Assembly: GCA_025642065.1 (NCBI GenBank)
Contig: JAODUP010000274.1
Span: 731,317-795,316, forward strand
Source: Paralvinella palmiformis
Taxonomy: Eukaryota; Annelida; Polychaeta; Terebellida; Alvinellidae
Length of the DNA: 64,000 nucleotides
Direction: 5' to 3'
Under the pieces are notes generated by a model. The model had not been told where the DNA came from, searched no databases, and saw only the letters and a list, made by a program, of their open reading frames with translations. This document shows positions 1-17,004 of the stretch, in pieces (within the stretch, counting starts at the first letter, position 1; the number at the start of each line of letters is the position of its first letter). The translations under genes and the position numbers were made by a program.

Positions 1-3058
<3,058 letters not shown>

Positions 3059-3149
3059 TAAAATGGATTGGAATATGGTTTTAGTTTCTTGGTTTACGAT
3101 GAAGTCGGATCCCAAATCTGATATTTTGATGATTGGATAAAAAGTGCCA

Positions 3150-3275
3150 TTGTGATGAGTGGGTGGGTGCAATGGTCACACCTGGGTTTGAAGGGCAACT
3201 TCCTGAGGAAATATCCCACAAACTCAGGTATTGGCTGGATTCAAATCCACAACTGGGCTCTAAATACTGTGCTGT
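3150..3275 (-). mobile_element. tRNA-derived SINE fragment in a CtBP intron (family 3)
   Basis: On the minus strand a B-box-like GGATTTGAATCC (plus 3237-3248) is followed by TGAGTTTGTGGGATATTTCC and then GTGTGACC. The same order of B box and TGTGGGATxTTTCC recurs at 15735-15905, 31035-31165, 38945-39080, 40780-41015 and, less clearly, 46678-46835. I treat these as one SINE family, here sense-antisense to CtBP. A (GAGT)n array adjoins it. Confidence 0.55.
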
Positions 3276-3282
3276 TGTTGTG

Positions 3283-3360
3283 TGTGAGTGAGTGAGTGAG
3301 TGGTGAGTGAGTGAGTGAGTGAGTGAGTGAGTGAGTGAGTGAGTGAGTGAGTGAGTGAGA
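3283..3360. repeat. (GAGT)n microsatellite
   Basis: About 19 units of GTGA/GAGT with one interruption, inside a CtBP intron and next to the SINE fragment. Minus-strand frames across it read as a His/Ser/Leu/Thr repeat and are not genes. Confidence 0.95.
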
Positions 3361-3490
3361 GCAATTATTGCTGAAAACCTTAATGGAATACAGTGAAATG
3401 TGGTCACTACTCAGATAAATTGCATGTTGCTGTTTTTAGGCTGTTTATTGTCTGATGATGATGATGCACATAGTGCCTGATCTGAACTGA

Positions 3491-3634
<144 letters not shown>

Positions 3635-3644
3635 TAAATTTTGA

Positions 3645-4890
<1,246 letters not shown>

Positions 4891-4966
4891 TAAAATATCA
4901 AACATGTCATTGTTGGTGGTACATCAATGTTCTGACCATTTGTTGCATCACCCGTTGTCGTGGTAA

Positions 4967-5915
<949 letters not shown>

Positions 5916-6127
5916 CCTATCCAGACAGTACTAATGGGTCTGTAGGCTTCCATGGCAACTTCTCACATGCTGCCGGAGCTGTACCACCAGTCGTTTCTGC
6001 GCCAGCAGTAGCCGCTCATTCCACAACCGAACCAGCTCACGCACCGATCCCGGCACATCCTGGCATTCCTGTCACACATGAGCCACCAAACCACCATCAC
6101 AAAGCAAACGAAGCTGAGAGTCATTAA
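5916..6127 (+). CDS. CtBP: CtBP terminal exon (disordered tail and stop)
   Basis: It encodes about 70 residues, starting TYPDSTNGSVGFHGNFSHAA and rich in Pro, Ala and His, ending EAESH before a TAA at 6125-6127. The C-terminal tail of CtBP is known to be unstructured and variable between phyla, so weak conservation is expected. The phase (two bases completing a split Thr codon) agrees with the previous exon. I see no alternative 3' coding exon in the intron. Confidence 0.92.
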
Positions 6128-7038
6128 GTGTTCGGATTAGGCGCCGTTGAGAGTCACGAAACTTGTCATATGAAGTGAGACAACAGGGATTCTGTGTGTT
6201 CATAATCAACATCCATTTGAGGTGTGTGGCACTGTGCTTTGGAATGTGTGCCAAAAGTATATTATCAAACTGGATGGAATCGCATCAGGAAGAAGTCATT
6301 AGTCATTGGTTTGTCCTGTCGTTGAAGAGTCCATGTTTAAATGTCAACGACACGTTTGTGAAATTGGTAAGGATATGGTAATCAGATACGGTAATGGGTG
6401 TTAGAGAAGATTTACTGTGTTGTTAGATCAGTGATTTATTTATCCATAATTTGACAGTATGCACTTGTTCTTTAATGAAGTAGGTGTCTCTTTTTAATGC
6501 CATTGCAATTTGAGTGCGTGTTTTTGATACAGAGTACAAGGCGATGTCTATTGCATCGTTGAATCGAATGCGGTGGCATGGTTTAAGATTTTCATTTAGA
6601 CGGGCAGGTTTGTGTATCAGCCTGAACAATGATCCGCACTAACATTGCTGGCCTCCGCGTAGTGTTCCAGGGTGTGCTGATGAGTGTTCTGTTGATGCTA
6701 ATCAGTCGCTATTTGTTCACAGCATTCACAAGGAAAATTTATTACTTCTGTTCAGATGTACACCCACATGATGCGTCGTAGTCATTGTGGCCATTTTTCT
6801 AGGCATGCATGCATTTTGCCTTTAACTTGTGATACTGTAGTAGAGAGTTAGCATATGATGAGTGTTTGTAGTCTTTTGTTCAGTTGATCATCTTTCCCTG
6901 ACTAAAAACAATTAATTTATTTTTTGGTTACTTCGATATATAATGTTTAGTACAGCTTCCTGTTGTATTCTTTCAATCTGTAGTTTAGCACATGACTAGC
7001 CTTGCTGTAAACATAAAACATGTGTGGATGTCACCTAG

Positions 7039-7075
<37 letters not shown>

Positions 7076-8280
7076 TTTGCCATTCATGTTTTGCGTTGGT
7101 ATCCAGTGTATCCTTGCAATCACATTGATGTGTATGTTGTGGTCAATCCTACATCGGGTTTGGAAAGATCCAAGAAGAATTTTAGTCAAGATCCGCTTTC
7201 TTCAAACCTTTCGTGATGCCATCTCACTCTCTCTCCCCGTGACATTATCTGGCACTGAAAAGGGTTGCCGCTGGTATTTATTTAAAGTTGTGCCATTTGA
7301 GAAGTTATGAGACATGGCAATGCATTTGTGAAGAAGGCTCTTAGTAGTAATTGGTATGATGAGGATCCTCTGTGTGTGTGTGTGCGTGCTTGCTTGCATG
7401 TGTGGGCGCTGATCACTTCTCCATTTGCGTGCATGAAATCTTATTTTTTTAACTTAAATCACAGAGCACCGTAAAAGGCGTGTTAATTATGATGTGATGT
7501 CCGTCATTGGTGTGTTGTGTTGTGGCATCAAGCCGTGGATGGCCTTTCTTGGCTGTGTGTGTACAGTGCTGTTTTCTCGACTATTCTGTTCCCTGTGCGC
7601 TCCATTCATTGTTCATTACTAGTTCAACACCAGACAGATGATATATGCACAGGTTCCTCATATGTAGACACGTTCTTCCAAGTGAGTAGAAGAAATTGTA
7701 CCATTATTAGAATATTAAATATTATAAAGTTTATTCGTGTTGGATTTTTTCTTACTGGCGTGTTATCAGGTATCTCGAAAGTAGCAAGCATTCTCACCAA
7801 CACAAATATTTGAATGCTGCAATAACTTAATCTCATCGACAGGTTTATCATTTTGGTACGCCGTGCCAGGGCTGCCGTGAGCCTTTTGAAACCCATCGAC
7901 CATGACTATATTTCTGGCACTCCGAGTAACTAAGTTTACGCGGGTGATAGCATTCTGGAAGTTCTACCCATCAGTTCGGTTTGTCACAGATTAATGTGCC
8001 TCATATAAATTCCTAGTATACATTTTCAGCAAGGAACCCATGTTTGTTTTTGTCGTATCTGATTAGTCTCTATGCAGTGTCTAAATGTATTATTACTTTT
8101 ATTAAAAAATTGTCTCTTCAAAAGGGAAACTTCCACTGCAATGACATCAGATCTTGCGAGGATCAGCAGTGGGGATGGCTCCATGATGTGACGGTAACTT
8201 GGTATTATAATTAATTTAACATGGTGTTGAGTAGCCATCAAAAAGTGTAAAAGCATAAAATCCATCATTATATATAGCAT
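6128..8280. other. CtBP 3' UTR and flank
   Basis: Presumed 3' untranslated region and intergenic DNA. I could not locate a canonical AATAAA poly(A) signal in a convincing place; an ATTAAA-type variant occurs near 7709. It contains a (GT)n run at 7041-7074 and another at 7370-7385. Open frames through these runs are not genes. Confidence 0.5.
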
Positions 8281-8734
8281 TTATAATGGACTAGTTGCCA
8301 ATAGACCTCGCCAGTTAAGCTAGTGACATCTGGCGGCAGGATTTAGAACTACTACAATCGGGTCGTAAACGGGCCCCTTTGATCGCAGTCTGGATCATCG
8401 TTCCTTTTCAGTGTGTACGCGAGATTTGTTTGTAGATTTTAACTATCATTGCCGGTGATAATACTCCACGATTTCAACAGTTGGCAAAGGAAAATGAAAG
8501 ATAAGGTGATATTTAGTATATTTCTATTCAAAGAAGACTGATTTAGTAAACAAAATAGATTAAATTGGAAGTTCTATGTGGTAGTTCGCAGAACACCTTT
8601 CCTGTGTTCAAGCGGATTGCCGTATTCGTAGCGAAAGTTTACGTATAGGCATTTTACCAGGACAATTCAGAGATATCTTCAACGATTTGTTTTATTTGTG
8701 GTCATTTTCCGTGTAGAACTTTCGCCATCGTCCA

Positions 8735-8770
8735 GCAGCAGACTCATGGCGCATGCGCACGTCAGTGATA
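8735..8770. promoter_or_regulatory. NRF1-like palindrome, possible promoter core
   Basis: GCGCATGCGCAC near 8750 matches the NRF1 consensus (YGCGCATGCGCR), a common element of metazoan housekeeping promoters. It lies about 300 bp upstream of a short ATG frame at 9064 that ends in a donor-like GAG/GTATTT. No TATA box or initiator could be assigned, so promoter function is inference. Confidence 0.25.
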
Positions 8771-9398
8771 ATGTGCTGGCATATATGGCATAATTCTAAT
8801 AAACGGGTGTGCTATTTGGATCGAAAATACTCATCAAATCGGAGACAAGAGTATTGATTTATAGAGCAATAATCCGGCATTGAAATACTTCCTTTGGGTA
8901 TTATTTCTCGTGAATTAACGTGAACCATGAGTTGATTTTAAAATGTAAATAAACCCCGCCTGTCGCCATTTCAATTTCCAAGCGATAACTGATACTAGCG
9001 GACTTCGCTTAAGAAATATTTACTCTCCTTTTTTCACTTTGTTGACAATAACATCATTTAATAATGGAATATGCTGAACAACAAGAAACTAATCTATCAC
9101 TAGAGGTATTTTCTTATCTGAATTCCAATCGTATTACGCAGTAGATCGTTGTTCAAATTGAGATGTTCAGAACAAGAATCCTGCCTACATTAAAAACCAT
9201 GAAACTCGGCCTCCGCTGTTCTGGGCTGTAACCAGGCGTTACCTGAATTGTAAAAGCCCGCGAAAATTAGTTGCAAGATCTATTCAGGTAGTTTTTCCCA
9301 CCTGTTCCTTTGGTGCAGCACCGTTTTCGCTATATCCGGTGAGGTTGGAAAACGAGAAACTTTGAAAACAACATACAAATCCTCCGATTTAGATATAG

Positions 9399-9675
9399 CA
9401 GGGTTCGCACAGGTCCTTGAAAACCTGGAATTTGAAAATTTGGATTCCAGGCCTGGAAAGTCCTGGCATTTTTGTATAGGTCCTTGAAAGTCCTGAGTTT
9501 GGACATATAGAACTATATTTCTAATCATAAGCATACAGCAATTCAGTCGTTACACTTCTTCCGAAATATGGGTGTATCTTTGCCCGTTAAAAGTTTGTGA
9601 ATTCTTTGAAAAGGTCCTTGAATTCGACATTGGCAGGTCCTGAAATCTGAGATGTAAAAATGTGTATGAACCCTG
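9399..9675. mobile_element. MITE, nonautonomous DNA transposon (277 bp)
   Basis: The left end is CAGGGTTCGCACAGGTCC and the right end, read on the other strand, is CAGGGTTCATACACA, giving an inverted terminal repeat of about 13 bp with 2 mismatches. Both ends are flanked by TATAG (9394-9398 and 9676-9680), a possible 5-bp target duplication. The interior is a series of GGTCCTTGAAA-like motifs, as in widespread animal repeats with CAGGGTTCGCAC ends. It has no coding capacity. The superfamily is uncertain; CAGGG ends suggest hAT, which normally makes 8-bp duplications. Confidence 0.7.
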
Positions 9676-9679
9676 TATA

Positions 9680-10430
9680 GGGCAGATTCCCGCGGCCCTG
9701 TTTATACTGGAAAGTATATACCGGAAATCCCGGAGATGGCGGACAGCCGTGTTTGTTTACAATTATTAATCGCCTGTTAACATCAACGACATGCACTTAA
9801 AATGAAAAACCAAAAACAGTAGTCAATCGCAAACAAGTTTTGATAATTGGGAGTAACTGGCGGGTTATTTATTACAAAGCGTTTTCAGTATTGTTGATCC
9901 ATCGGCCTGTCAAATCACATGCCACTAAAGCTATCAGAGGCAGTTTACCTCTGGGTCACATAGAATACATATTCGGATATAATTTCCATTTGCACTGACT
10001 GATACGTTTTCCTTGTTGGTCAACATTGAGCAGCGAAAATGACAAACGTTTTAATAGCTATTCTTGAAGGACTGGATGAGATTTAATAACTTTATCCCTT
10101 CGAATTCCTTGGCATCATCCAATACTGGTTTAACTTTGTCCTGATAAGGAGTACGTCCATTTAAGTATCCAGGAGTCTCTGAATTTAAACAAGAACCTCT
10201 CTGATACCAGGATACAACATAGCAATGGACAGATCTTTCTTTTGGAATATCTGTGTGATAAATGATGACAATCAGTGTTACACTTCAAAATACAGGTGAT
10301 AGTATTGATTCAAATCAATACATACTTGTTGCTGTGTGACTGCATAATACTACCATAAATATTTTCAGGATAAAAATTACACACGTATATAGTTGATATC
10401 ACATATTACAAATATAATTGTTATATAACT
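9680..10430. other. non-repetitive intergenic or intronic DNA
   Basis: No gene, repeat or RNA signature was recognised. The base composition is ordinary and there are no microsatellites. Confidence 0.5.
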
Positions 10431-10434
10431 TTAG

Positions 10435-10491
10435 GTGATTGGATTGCATACCATGTTGAAAATAGTCAAGATGGGAATAACATCCATCAGC
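10435..10491 (+). CDS. candidate internal exon, unknown gene
   Basis: A 57-bp segment bounded by acceptor AACTTTAG and donor GTAAGT. Read with two leading bases it is open and encodes about DWIAYHVENSQDGNNIHQ, ending one base into a codon. That phase fits a candidate exon at 12495. No family is recognised. Support is the splice sites and phase only, so this is a weak call. Confidence 0.3.
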
Positions 10492-10899
10492 GTAAGTAAT
10501 GTCAGTAGGAAATCTGAATATGTCGCTGCTTTATGGATCCTTACTGCTTTTGAATCGTTACTTGCATCCTACTTGTCCAAATACGCTACTAGTGCTTGCC
10601 AAGAACAATACAGGGTCTGTATAGCATCACAGAATGCAAACCAACGGATAGGATGTACGTCTTTGAATAAAAAATGATGTTCTATTGCATTTATGAATGA
10701 ATCAATTGTTTTATGAATCAATGAATTGCTCTATCGTTTAATCAGGCAAGTCAATGTTGTGCAATATTGACACAGACAACATCCTAATATTGTGAATAAT
10801 TTCCGATGTTCAGTTTACATGCGGATGTTCTTCACTGTCAAGAATCTTTTGGCTACTCGGACGGCTGAATGTTGAATATATTAAAATATAGGAGAGGGT

Positions 10900-11890
10900 C
10901 TCTCGCACCTTCTTGGAGTTCGGAGCATCGTCAACCGAGTGTGACATAATTCAGGTAATCCGTCGGCAACGCAGCGTGCATTTTCCAGGGGTGGAGGGTC
11001 AACTTTCATGTTGTTAGCCACATCATTTCCTACGAATAATGCACATGACAAAACAAATAAATACACATTAGAGCCATTCCATACATTTATCAAATAATTA
11101 CTATTATGCATATGGTGTTTTAACTTGCAAAACCATATTTTCCATGATCTATTCATGTATTATTTAGCATGTACTTACACTGGCATCATCACTGCCCAGG
11201 CCAATTAGCTTATCCGCAGAGATGTATTTAGCCATCACGCACTTGGTTTCAGCGTGGATCGCTTCTGCGTCTCCACCACTAACTTAGACATTCTCGATCA
11301 ATATTGTTTCACCACATTGTATCCGTGTTGATGATACCGATGTAAAAACATAGCTTTTTCATCACAGTAATGTCAGTATTTTCATCAACAAGGACTGTGA
11401 TGAAAGGGCTCTCCTGGAGCCTCTTGTTGGTCCTTTCTGCAATTGAATTTTGGAAATTCTCCGTGATCAGATGAGTCGTAAATGTACACTGTCTAGATTC
11501 GCTAATTCAGCCACAATCATTAACTCAAGCCACTCTGAAATCTCCTGATACGTGTTGTTAGCCACAACTGTTTTTGCATAGAAGTACACAGTTTGTACAG
11601 CTTTTAACGCAGCTTCCTCCTTCTCGCTTAAGGCGCTGGCTAATGTCCTTTTACATATCACTCTTTTGCATATCATATCACGCTTTACACGATAGCCGTC
11701 ATGTGCAACTTGAATGTTGTAGTCCTAAAATTATCTGTGCTTCTGATGAAGCTGTTTTCCTCCTCAATGATGAGGCAAATGCTGCAGAACATCAAATTTT
11801 CTCGTCATTCCGTATTATAGTTTCGGCAAGGAAGACAGAGCTTCTCTTTGATGGAAAATTAAGTTCATGCATTGTTAATTTTTTTTTTAC
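10900..11890 (-). pseudogene. decayed hAT-type transposase (ZNF862/DUF4371-like)
   Basis: Reading the minus strand from 11890 down gives, in order: a TTF-type zinc finger remnant (MFCSIC, then NSFIRSTDNFR and KLH), a spacer with AALKAVQTVYFYAK, then ITVLVDENTDITVMKKLCFY, then ADKLIGLGSDDAS. The VDExTDIxxxK and GLGSDxAS blocks mark the RNase H-like catalytic core of this family, including the first catalytic Asp. Stops and frame changes separate the blocks, so it is dead. It belongs to the ZNF862/KIAA1586-type group by resemblance; the exact element was not determined. The C-terminal dimerisation region was not found. Confidence 0.65.
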
Positions 11891-12494
11891 ATAATACATA
11901 TACTAAGAAGCGATCATTGGTTAATACGGCGTTGACGTCACCAGACTTGTCAATGTGAAGAACGTAATAAAAACAACTACCCTTTCCTTCATAAATTGCG
12001 TTTTTCGGTTCTAATTGAATTGCATAAAAGAGAATCACCTGAAAAGTCAGGTAGCAACTCTATTTTTTAAATAAGGAACATATACAGCTGACAAATAGAT
12101 ATTTATTACAACATTCTATTTTCCACACCACAGCTATTATGTATAACACGCAGTGTTAAAAACCTTGACACTGTAATGTTGACGACATCTTGAAGCAGCG
12201 ATTATGATTGCAAATGACAGCAGGAATATTTACAACACGAAAGCGGAAACGTTAACCTGAACAGGATACTATATATGTGTCGAAAACTTGATCTACATAT
12301 AATGAGAAAAAATATTGAATTGAAGATGGAACCTTGAAGGACCCCACAATGTTTTCAACGACGGTTAGAATTAATATTTTTATAATCGACATTCTAGACG
12401 TAGTAGACCAGTAGTTCATTTTCTGTGGCAACATCGCATGCTTCACGGTATTGTTGCTTTGTGTTTTAAGGTAACAATTCCTGAAGAATTCTAG

Positions 12495-12733
12495 AAAATT
12501 ACACGCTTTATGGCATTGACACATTGGAGTGGTCTCAAACTACTTCAAAATTAACAGATTATGTTTGTTATGAACTACTGCAAGGTGATTTAAAGCACAT
12601 AACAAGAGTTGAGTTTAATAAGGAACGTTGCACGCTTGATGTCATCAAAAGCCTTGCGAATGGTAGTCCACAAGCAGTTAACTTAGTGCTCATGGTAGCG
12701 GTAGATTCGCATAAACCATTAATTAATGTAACG
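12495..12733 (+). CDS. candidate exon, unknown gene
   Basis: An open segment with a possible AG acceptor (TTCTAG) before 12495 and donor GTAAAA at 12734. Read with two leading bases it encodes NYTLYGIDTLEWSQTTSKLT, then CYELLQGDLKHITRVEFNKE and NGSPQAVNLVLMVAVDSHKP. The composition looks like a globular protein, not a repeat, and the phase joins exactly to the candidate at 10435-10491. No homologue is recognised. The acceptor lacks a strong pyrimidine tract, and an alternative AG lies at 12485-12486. Confidence 0.35.
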
Positions 12734-12739
12734 GTAAAA

Positions 12740-13480
12740 ATTCTGCCATATTTCAATTTTCTAATATTTTAGAAATCCTAGATTAATAATTTTTATTGGT
12801 CTGCAAATAGTATTTTTCTTGATCATAAAATTTTCCGTCCAAGGAATATGGCATCGGTATCTGGTCTGGTTTTGTCGCGCCTTAGAATTCGTTTAACCGA
12901 AAACAAGGGCAATAAAAGTTTAAATTGAATTCAATTGACCATCTTTGCTTTAAATACGTTGGACATTTCAGCATCTTCGATGGATCTACTAATTACCAGA
13001 CAAATCAACTTCTCTATTGAGCAATATTTCTTTCTAATAAACTATGAACTGATATTGTTATGACCTGTACTTTATTTTTATTTCGGGGAGCTCGTGGTAA
13101 TGGTATATAATAGTTTTATTGTATTTTTTGTTGTTAGTAAAATGTATATTAAGGAATGTCTAAGCTAAAATAGATAATTGCCGAACGACTTATTAGTAGC
13201 AGGAATGGAGGATACAAAGTTATCAACAAAGTGAGTGGAAAAAATATGCTGAGTGAATCTTTGTAATACATAATTTATGTAATACTTAAATATATAATTT
13301 ATATGAAGTAAGTTAACAGTTTAGTATTTCGGGAGCTTTTGGTGATTTTGACAGAGGGATATAGTTCTAAGGTACGATTTATTATACACAATATACATAT
13401 GTATATGGTCTGTGTTCGCAAAATATTCTGACAAGAGACTTAAACGGTTGCGAATGTGACATTAGCTTTGAAGTCTGCTG
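12740..13480. other. AT-rich DNA, nothing recognised
   Basis: AT-rich sequence with no supported gene or element. Confidence 0.5.
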
Positions 13481-13529
13481 CTGTTAAGCTTATATATATA
13501 TATATATCTGTGTGTGTGTGTGTGTGTGT

Positions 13530-14295
13530 TTGTTTAGGGTACATAGTAAGAGGCAACAGGCACAGGGCATCAACATATCTAAACATCCTTCGAGACCTAC
13601 CTCCATAAATCTAAATACAACTATACATACATTAATTTAAAAATAAAATATTCCATACTTCCACATATTGATAAATGTGTGCGTATACCTAAGCATGTGT
13701 CTGGTCTACTCATCAGCCTGTGGGAACCAGCTAATTCGCTTTTCGTACGCGACAAATATGTCACGCCCACAGGAAAGCAGCTACATGCAGGCTACGTACA
13801 AAAAGCGGAAGCACGTAAAACATACCATTTGATACCACAGCTCGCAACAAACAACACGTGCGTGTGGTTTAATGGTGACTTTACATATCATAAACTATTT
13901 TGACACCACAGTTTACATTCAACAGTAATTTTCTGTGGTCCAAAAGAAACCTGTATATAAAGCATTTCGACACCTCAGATGTTGACCTCAGCTTTATCCT
14001 GGGTTCGAATAACTAAATAAATCCTACCTATATGAACCATGTATATCGGTACACTTCCTATTAGTTTGGCGTCGAAGTTCTTCTCTAACCTAAGTGAAAA
14101 GTTAGGCCTTTTATATACCCTCAGCGTGTTAACAAACATTACAGTTTGTTGACCACGTGATAATGTACACTAACTAAGTATGGACTCATTAAAGTGATTT
14201 AACTAAAATAAAAACAAAGTAGCAATACCGCACAATGGATTATTACTGGATAGAACGAAATATCGTCTCAAACCTGAGTAAATACTATGATACTG
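13530..14295 (-). mobile_element. dispersed repeat A, copy 1 (inverted)
   Basis: The reverse complement matches 26235-27000 at roughly nine bases in ten over most of its length. In its own sense it carries a TATA-like GGTATATAAAAGGCC, a GGATAAAGCTGAGGTCA segment about 110 bp further on (AATAAA-like in copy 2), then ACAGGTTTCTTTTGGACCAC, and ends near TACCCTAAACAAACAC in a (CA)n tract. A second (GT)n tract adjoins its other end. No protein is encoded; the 74-codon frame at 13679 lies wholly inside it. Confidence 0.8.
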
Positions 14296-15028
14296 CGTGT
14301 GTGTGTGTGTGTGTGTGTGTGTGCACGACCAATCTATGTCAAACAAACGTATTACACAAGACATCAGAGTATAAAAGGCCTATGTTCAAATGGAATTTTG
14401 ATTTGTGTTGTAATTTATTCTGATTGTTGGCTGAAAGCCGTCGTAATAGAAAATATTAATTCGCATATTGTATACGTGTAGGAAAATAGAAGAGGCGAAA
14501 TGGAAATCTATATCGTGTGGAATATGTTTTAGGAAATTTAGCAGATTACGATTTTCTAATATAGGAGACACAAATTTATTTGATGTGCAGTATAATACCT
14601 ATTTATGCGACTCAATACAAAACCTCAAAGTATTCCTATTATTATTATTATTATTATTATTTTGGGACTCTCATCCGTAATAGATATTGTGGGATGGGTG
14701 TTTTAGACAAACAGCGACAATACCAAATTAGAAAAAGACATACACTCAGAATTTATTTCATCGATTTTAATATCAGAAACTAAATATTCAAAACAAAAAC
14801 AAATAAATAAGGATATATCGGCTTAGATAACATGGAGGTAGATAAAATAGAAACAGACAAATGGTACACAGTACGAGACTGGTGAAACATTAAAGTCGCT
14901 CTTGTGTATTCAATCCCCTGAGGAATCGTCCAGAGTATGAATTCACCATTCGAGATTATCTATGCCAGTGCCTTATTCCACACGGCTAGCAAACACACAA
15001 GCACATACGGAGAGATTAATAACGGGCG

Positions 15029-15071
<43 letters not shown>

Positions 15072-15217
15072 CATATATACAATTACTCATAAACGTATCA
15101 TTATCATCGATGTATCCATATGATGTGTTACTCAAGAAACTAGCTTGTCAGGTATGATTTATGGTGACCCACCTGCATGGTGATGAAAAATATTACCTTA
15201 GGTCAGGATAATCTAAT

Positions 15218-15266
<49 letters not shown>

Positions 15267-15360
15267 TAATATATAAACTATAATTATCAGCCGGTGAAGC
15301 ATGGTGGGTGGGGTATGAGTGTGTGTGTGTGTGTGTGGGGGGGGGGGGGGGCGATTTATC
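14296..15360. repeat. microsatellites (GT)n, (TTA)n, (TA)n and a poly-G run
   Basis: (GT)n at 14296-14324, (TTA)n at 14638-14661, (TA)n at 15030-15067 and 15219-15260, then (GT)n running into a G run at 15320-15352. The DNA between them shows no gene; the short frames are readings of these tracts. Confidence 0.85.
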
Positions 15361-15639
15361 AATGAATACATTTCTTATTCCCGAGATCGTTGAACCCAAT
15401 ATATACGTAACCCCTTAGATTCACCTTGCCATATTCGGAACATAGAGCTGAAAAATAAAGTGTGCCATCATTAGTTGATAGGTTCAAAGTTCGCTGACCA
15501 CCTCGAAGCCTGGACAGGCAACAAACAATAACTTTGAAGCCAAATATATCTGCCCTGTGGAAGTTGATCACTGTCGAGTCACTAACTCAGTACCTGCCTT
15601 TCTCAATGATAGTTATGCGTATCATCGGCTGAATGGCCG

Positions 15640-15905
15640 CTGGTAATCGTGATGGCGTAATGGTTAAGGTGAAGGAACGGAATCTGTAAGGTTCTCAGCT
15701 TGAATCCACCAAGAGGCTATTGCCCTGATTAGTTGGTTCGGCTTTCGAGTTTACTGGTTGAGCCTCTGTGCTGATCAGACCAGAGACATATGGCCGAGGG
15801 ACCACTCCACAGGAAAACATCCGACAGACACAGCTATAATACGGATTCGAACCCACAAGGCTATCAATAAGTATTCGATGCCGGTTGTTACTGCGAGACG
15901 GTCGT
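15640..15905. mobile_element. two facing tRNA-derived SINE fragments
   Basis: On plus, an A-box-like TGGCGTAATGGTTAAGG (about 15652) and a weak B-box AGCTTGAATCC (about 15702) outline a tRNA-like head. On minus, GGGTTCGAATCC (plus 15843-15854) is followed by GATGTTTTCCTGTGGAG and CCCTCGGCCATATG, the family 3 body. The two run toward each other. No intact element ends were found. Confidence 0.5.
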
Positions 15906-16173
15906 CGTTTAATTGGCTACTACTAGAAGCGATATGTTACTCGGGAAGTTGACTTGTTTCCAGATTGTACCGGGGTCATAACGGAGCCGGGATAGGAGAA
16001 CGTGCAACGTAATAAGGCACCACCCGTTAATCTTACTATTGTAATTCCTTAGAATAGTTGCGCTCGCGGTTCCGGATCGCAGACACATAATTTGTTTTTA
16101 ATCTTCAGAGAATGAATTAATTGTCTTAGGTAGGTTACTCTCGTATCACAGCCTACTAATCAGCGAATTCGAA

Positions 16174-16638
16174 CTAAGCCACGTTACCGACAACTCTGTC
16201 AGTAACCTGTCCTGTGACCTTATTGATCCCAGGCAAAAGCAGATCCCGGTGCCTTTTCGTGTTCAGGCTGTACGAGGGATAGCACCTGGATAGGCCGTGA
16301 TAGGAATACTTCCATTTGTTGGTCCCCAGAAACGGCTCCTGGGTGCTGGCCAACACCTGGGTCGGGGTCTTGTGCGGCACGTCGGGATCGCCGAACCAGT
16401 CCGTGGTGTCCGTGTCCAGTTTGACGAGGTCTGGCTCGGGATCCGGGTGGATCTTCGGGAAGCGCCGTTTGCTGGGCGGCTCGTCGGTGGGCTCTCCTCT
16501 ATACTGGCTGATGTACTGACTTCTGTAGAGCTGATCCGTGGTCAGATGGCCGTCGTGTTTCAGGAAATCTTTGTCCGTCCAGTGTTGACGGTCATCCGGG
16601 CATCGTATGTGCTTACCCAGCGTTCTGGTCGAATGGCC
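16174..16638 (-). CDS. TEX36-like protein, last exon
   Basis: Terminal exon (154 residues plus TAG) of a three-exon open chain on minus: 19099-18956, 17964-17884, 16638-16174, all phase 0, together 229 residues. It begins GHSTRTLGKHIRCPDDRQHW after acceptor CGTTTCAG and includes PSKRRFPKIHPDPEP and KWKYSYHGLSRCYPSY. The joined middle part (FSAHDNRHTLQDHG, then PDDRQH) resembles vertebrate TEX36 (testis-expressed 36), which has FSVHDNRHSLENSG and PDKRQH. TEX36 is a small, poorly understood testis protein; a sperm or ciliary role here is only inference. The C-terminal part is longer than I recall for the vertebrate protein (about 190 residues in all). Codon use is GC-rich and unlike the flanking DNA. 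Confidence 0.75.
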   Translation of the reverse strand, partial: GHSTRTLGKHIRCPDDRQHWTDKDFLKHDGHLTTDQLYRSQYISQYRGEPTDEPPSKRRFPKIHPDPEPDLVKLDTDTTDWFGDPDVPHKTPTQVLASTQEPFLGTNKWKYSYHGLSRCYPSYSLNTKRHRDLLLPGINKVTGQVTDRVVGNVA

Positions 16639-16659
16639 CTGAAACGGGAACGGAGGGAA

Positions 16660-16860
16660 ATCTCATCATCATCATTATCATCATCATCATCATCATCATA
16701 AAAACAGCAACAACAACATTAACAATTATTATACAACAATATCCCAAAACAACATTAAAAATTTGGGATATATTATCCAGTCACATTATTCCGAGTACGT
16801 TTTAGGAAAGCACCCCCCTCCACACCCACACTTTGTAGAGGCTCATCATCTCTCAAACGG
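16660..16860. repeat. (ATC)n tract and flank
   Basis: A (CATCAT)n tract at 16662-16698 followed by AAC-rich sequence, just upstream of the TEX36-like last exon. The serine-rich frame ending here is spurious. Confidence 0.8.
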
Positions 16861-17004
16861 ATAGTGCATTGACTACTTCAATCTGGTTTGTGAGAGCATG
16901 CCTAACCTCCCCAGGGGTTTACCCTGGTCTGTGGGATGTTTCACCCAATGATCATCTCATCCTTCCTAATTGACCACTGTCTCCAAAATGTTGTTAGGAT
17001 GATG

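Noticed and set aside
13679..13903. 74-codon frame as a gene
   Set aside because: Entirely within dispersed repeat A and not kept in the other copies.
16297..16701. 134-codon plus frame
   Set aside because: Antisense shadow of the TEX36-like last exon, running into (ATC)n.
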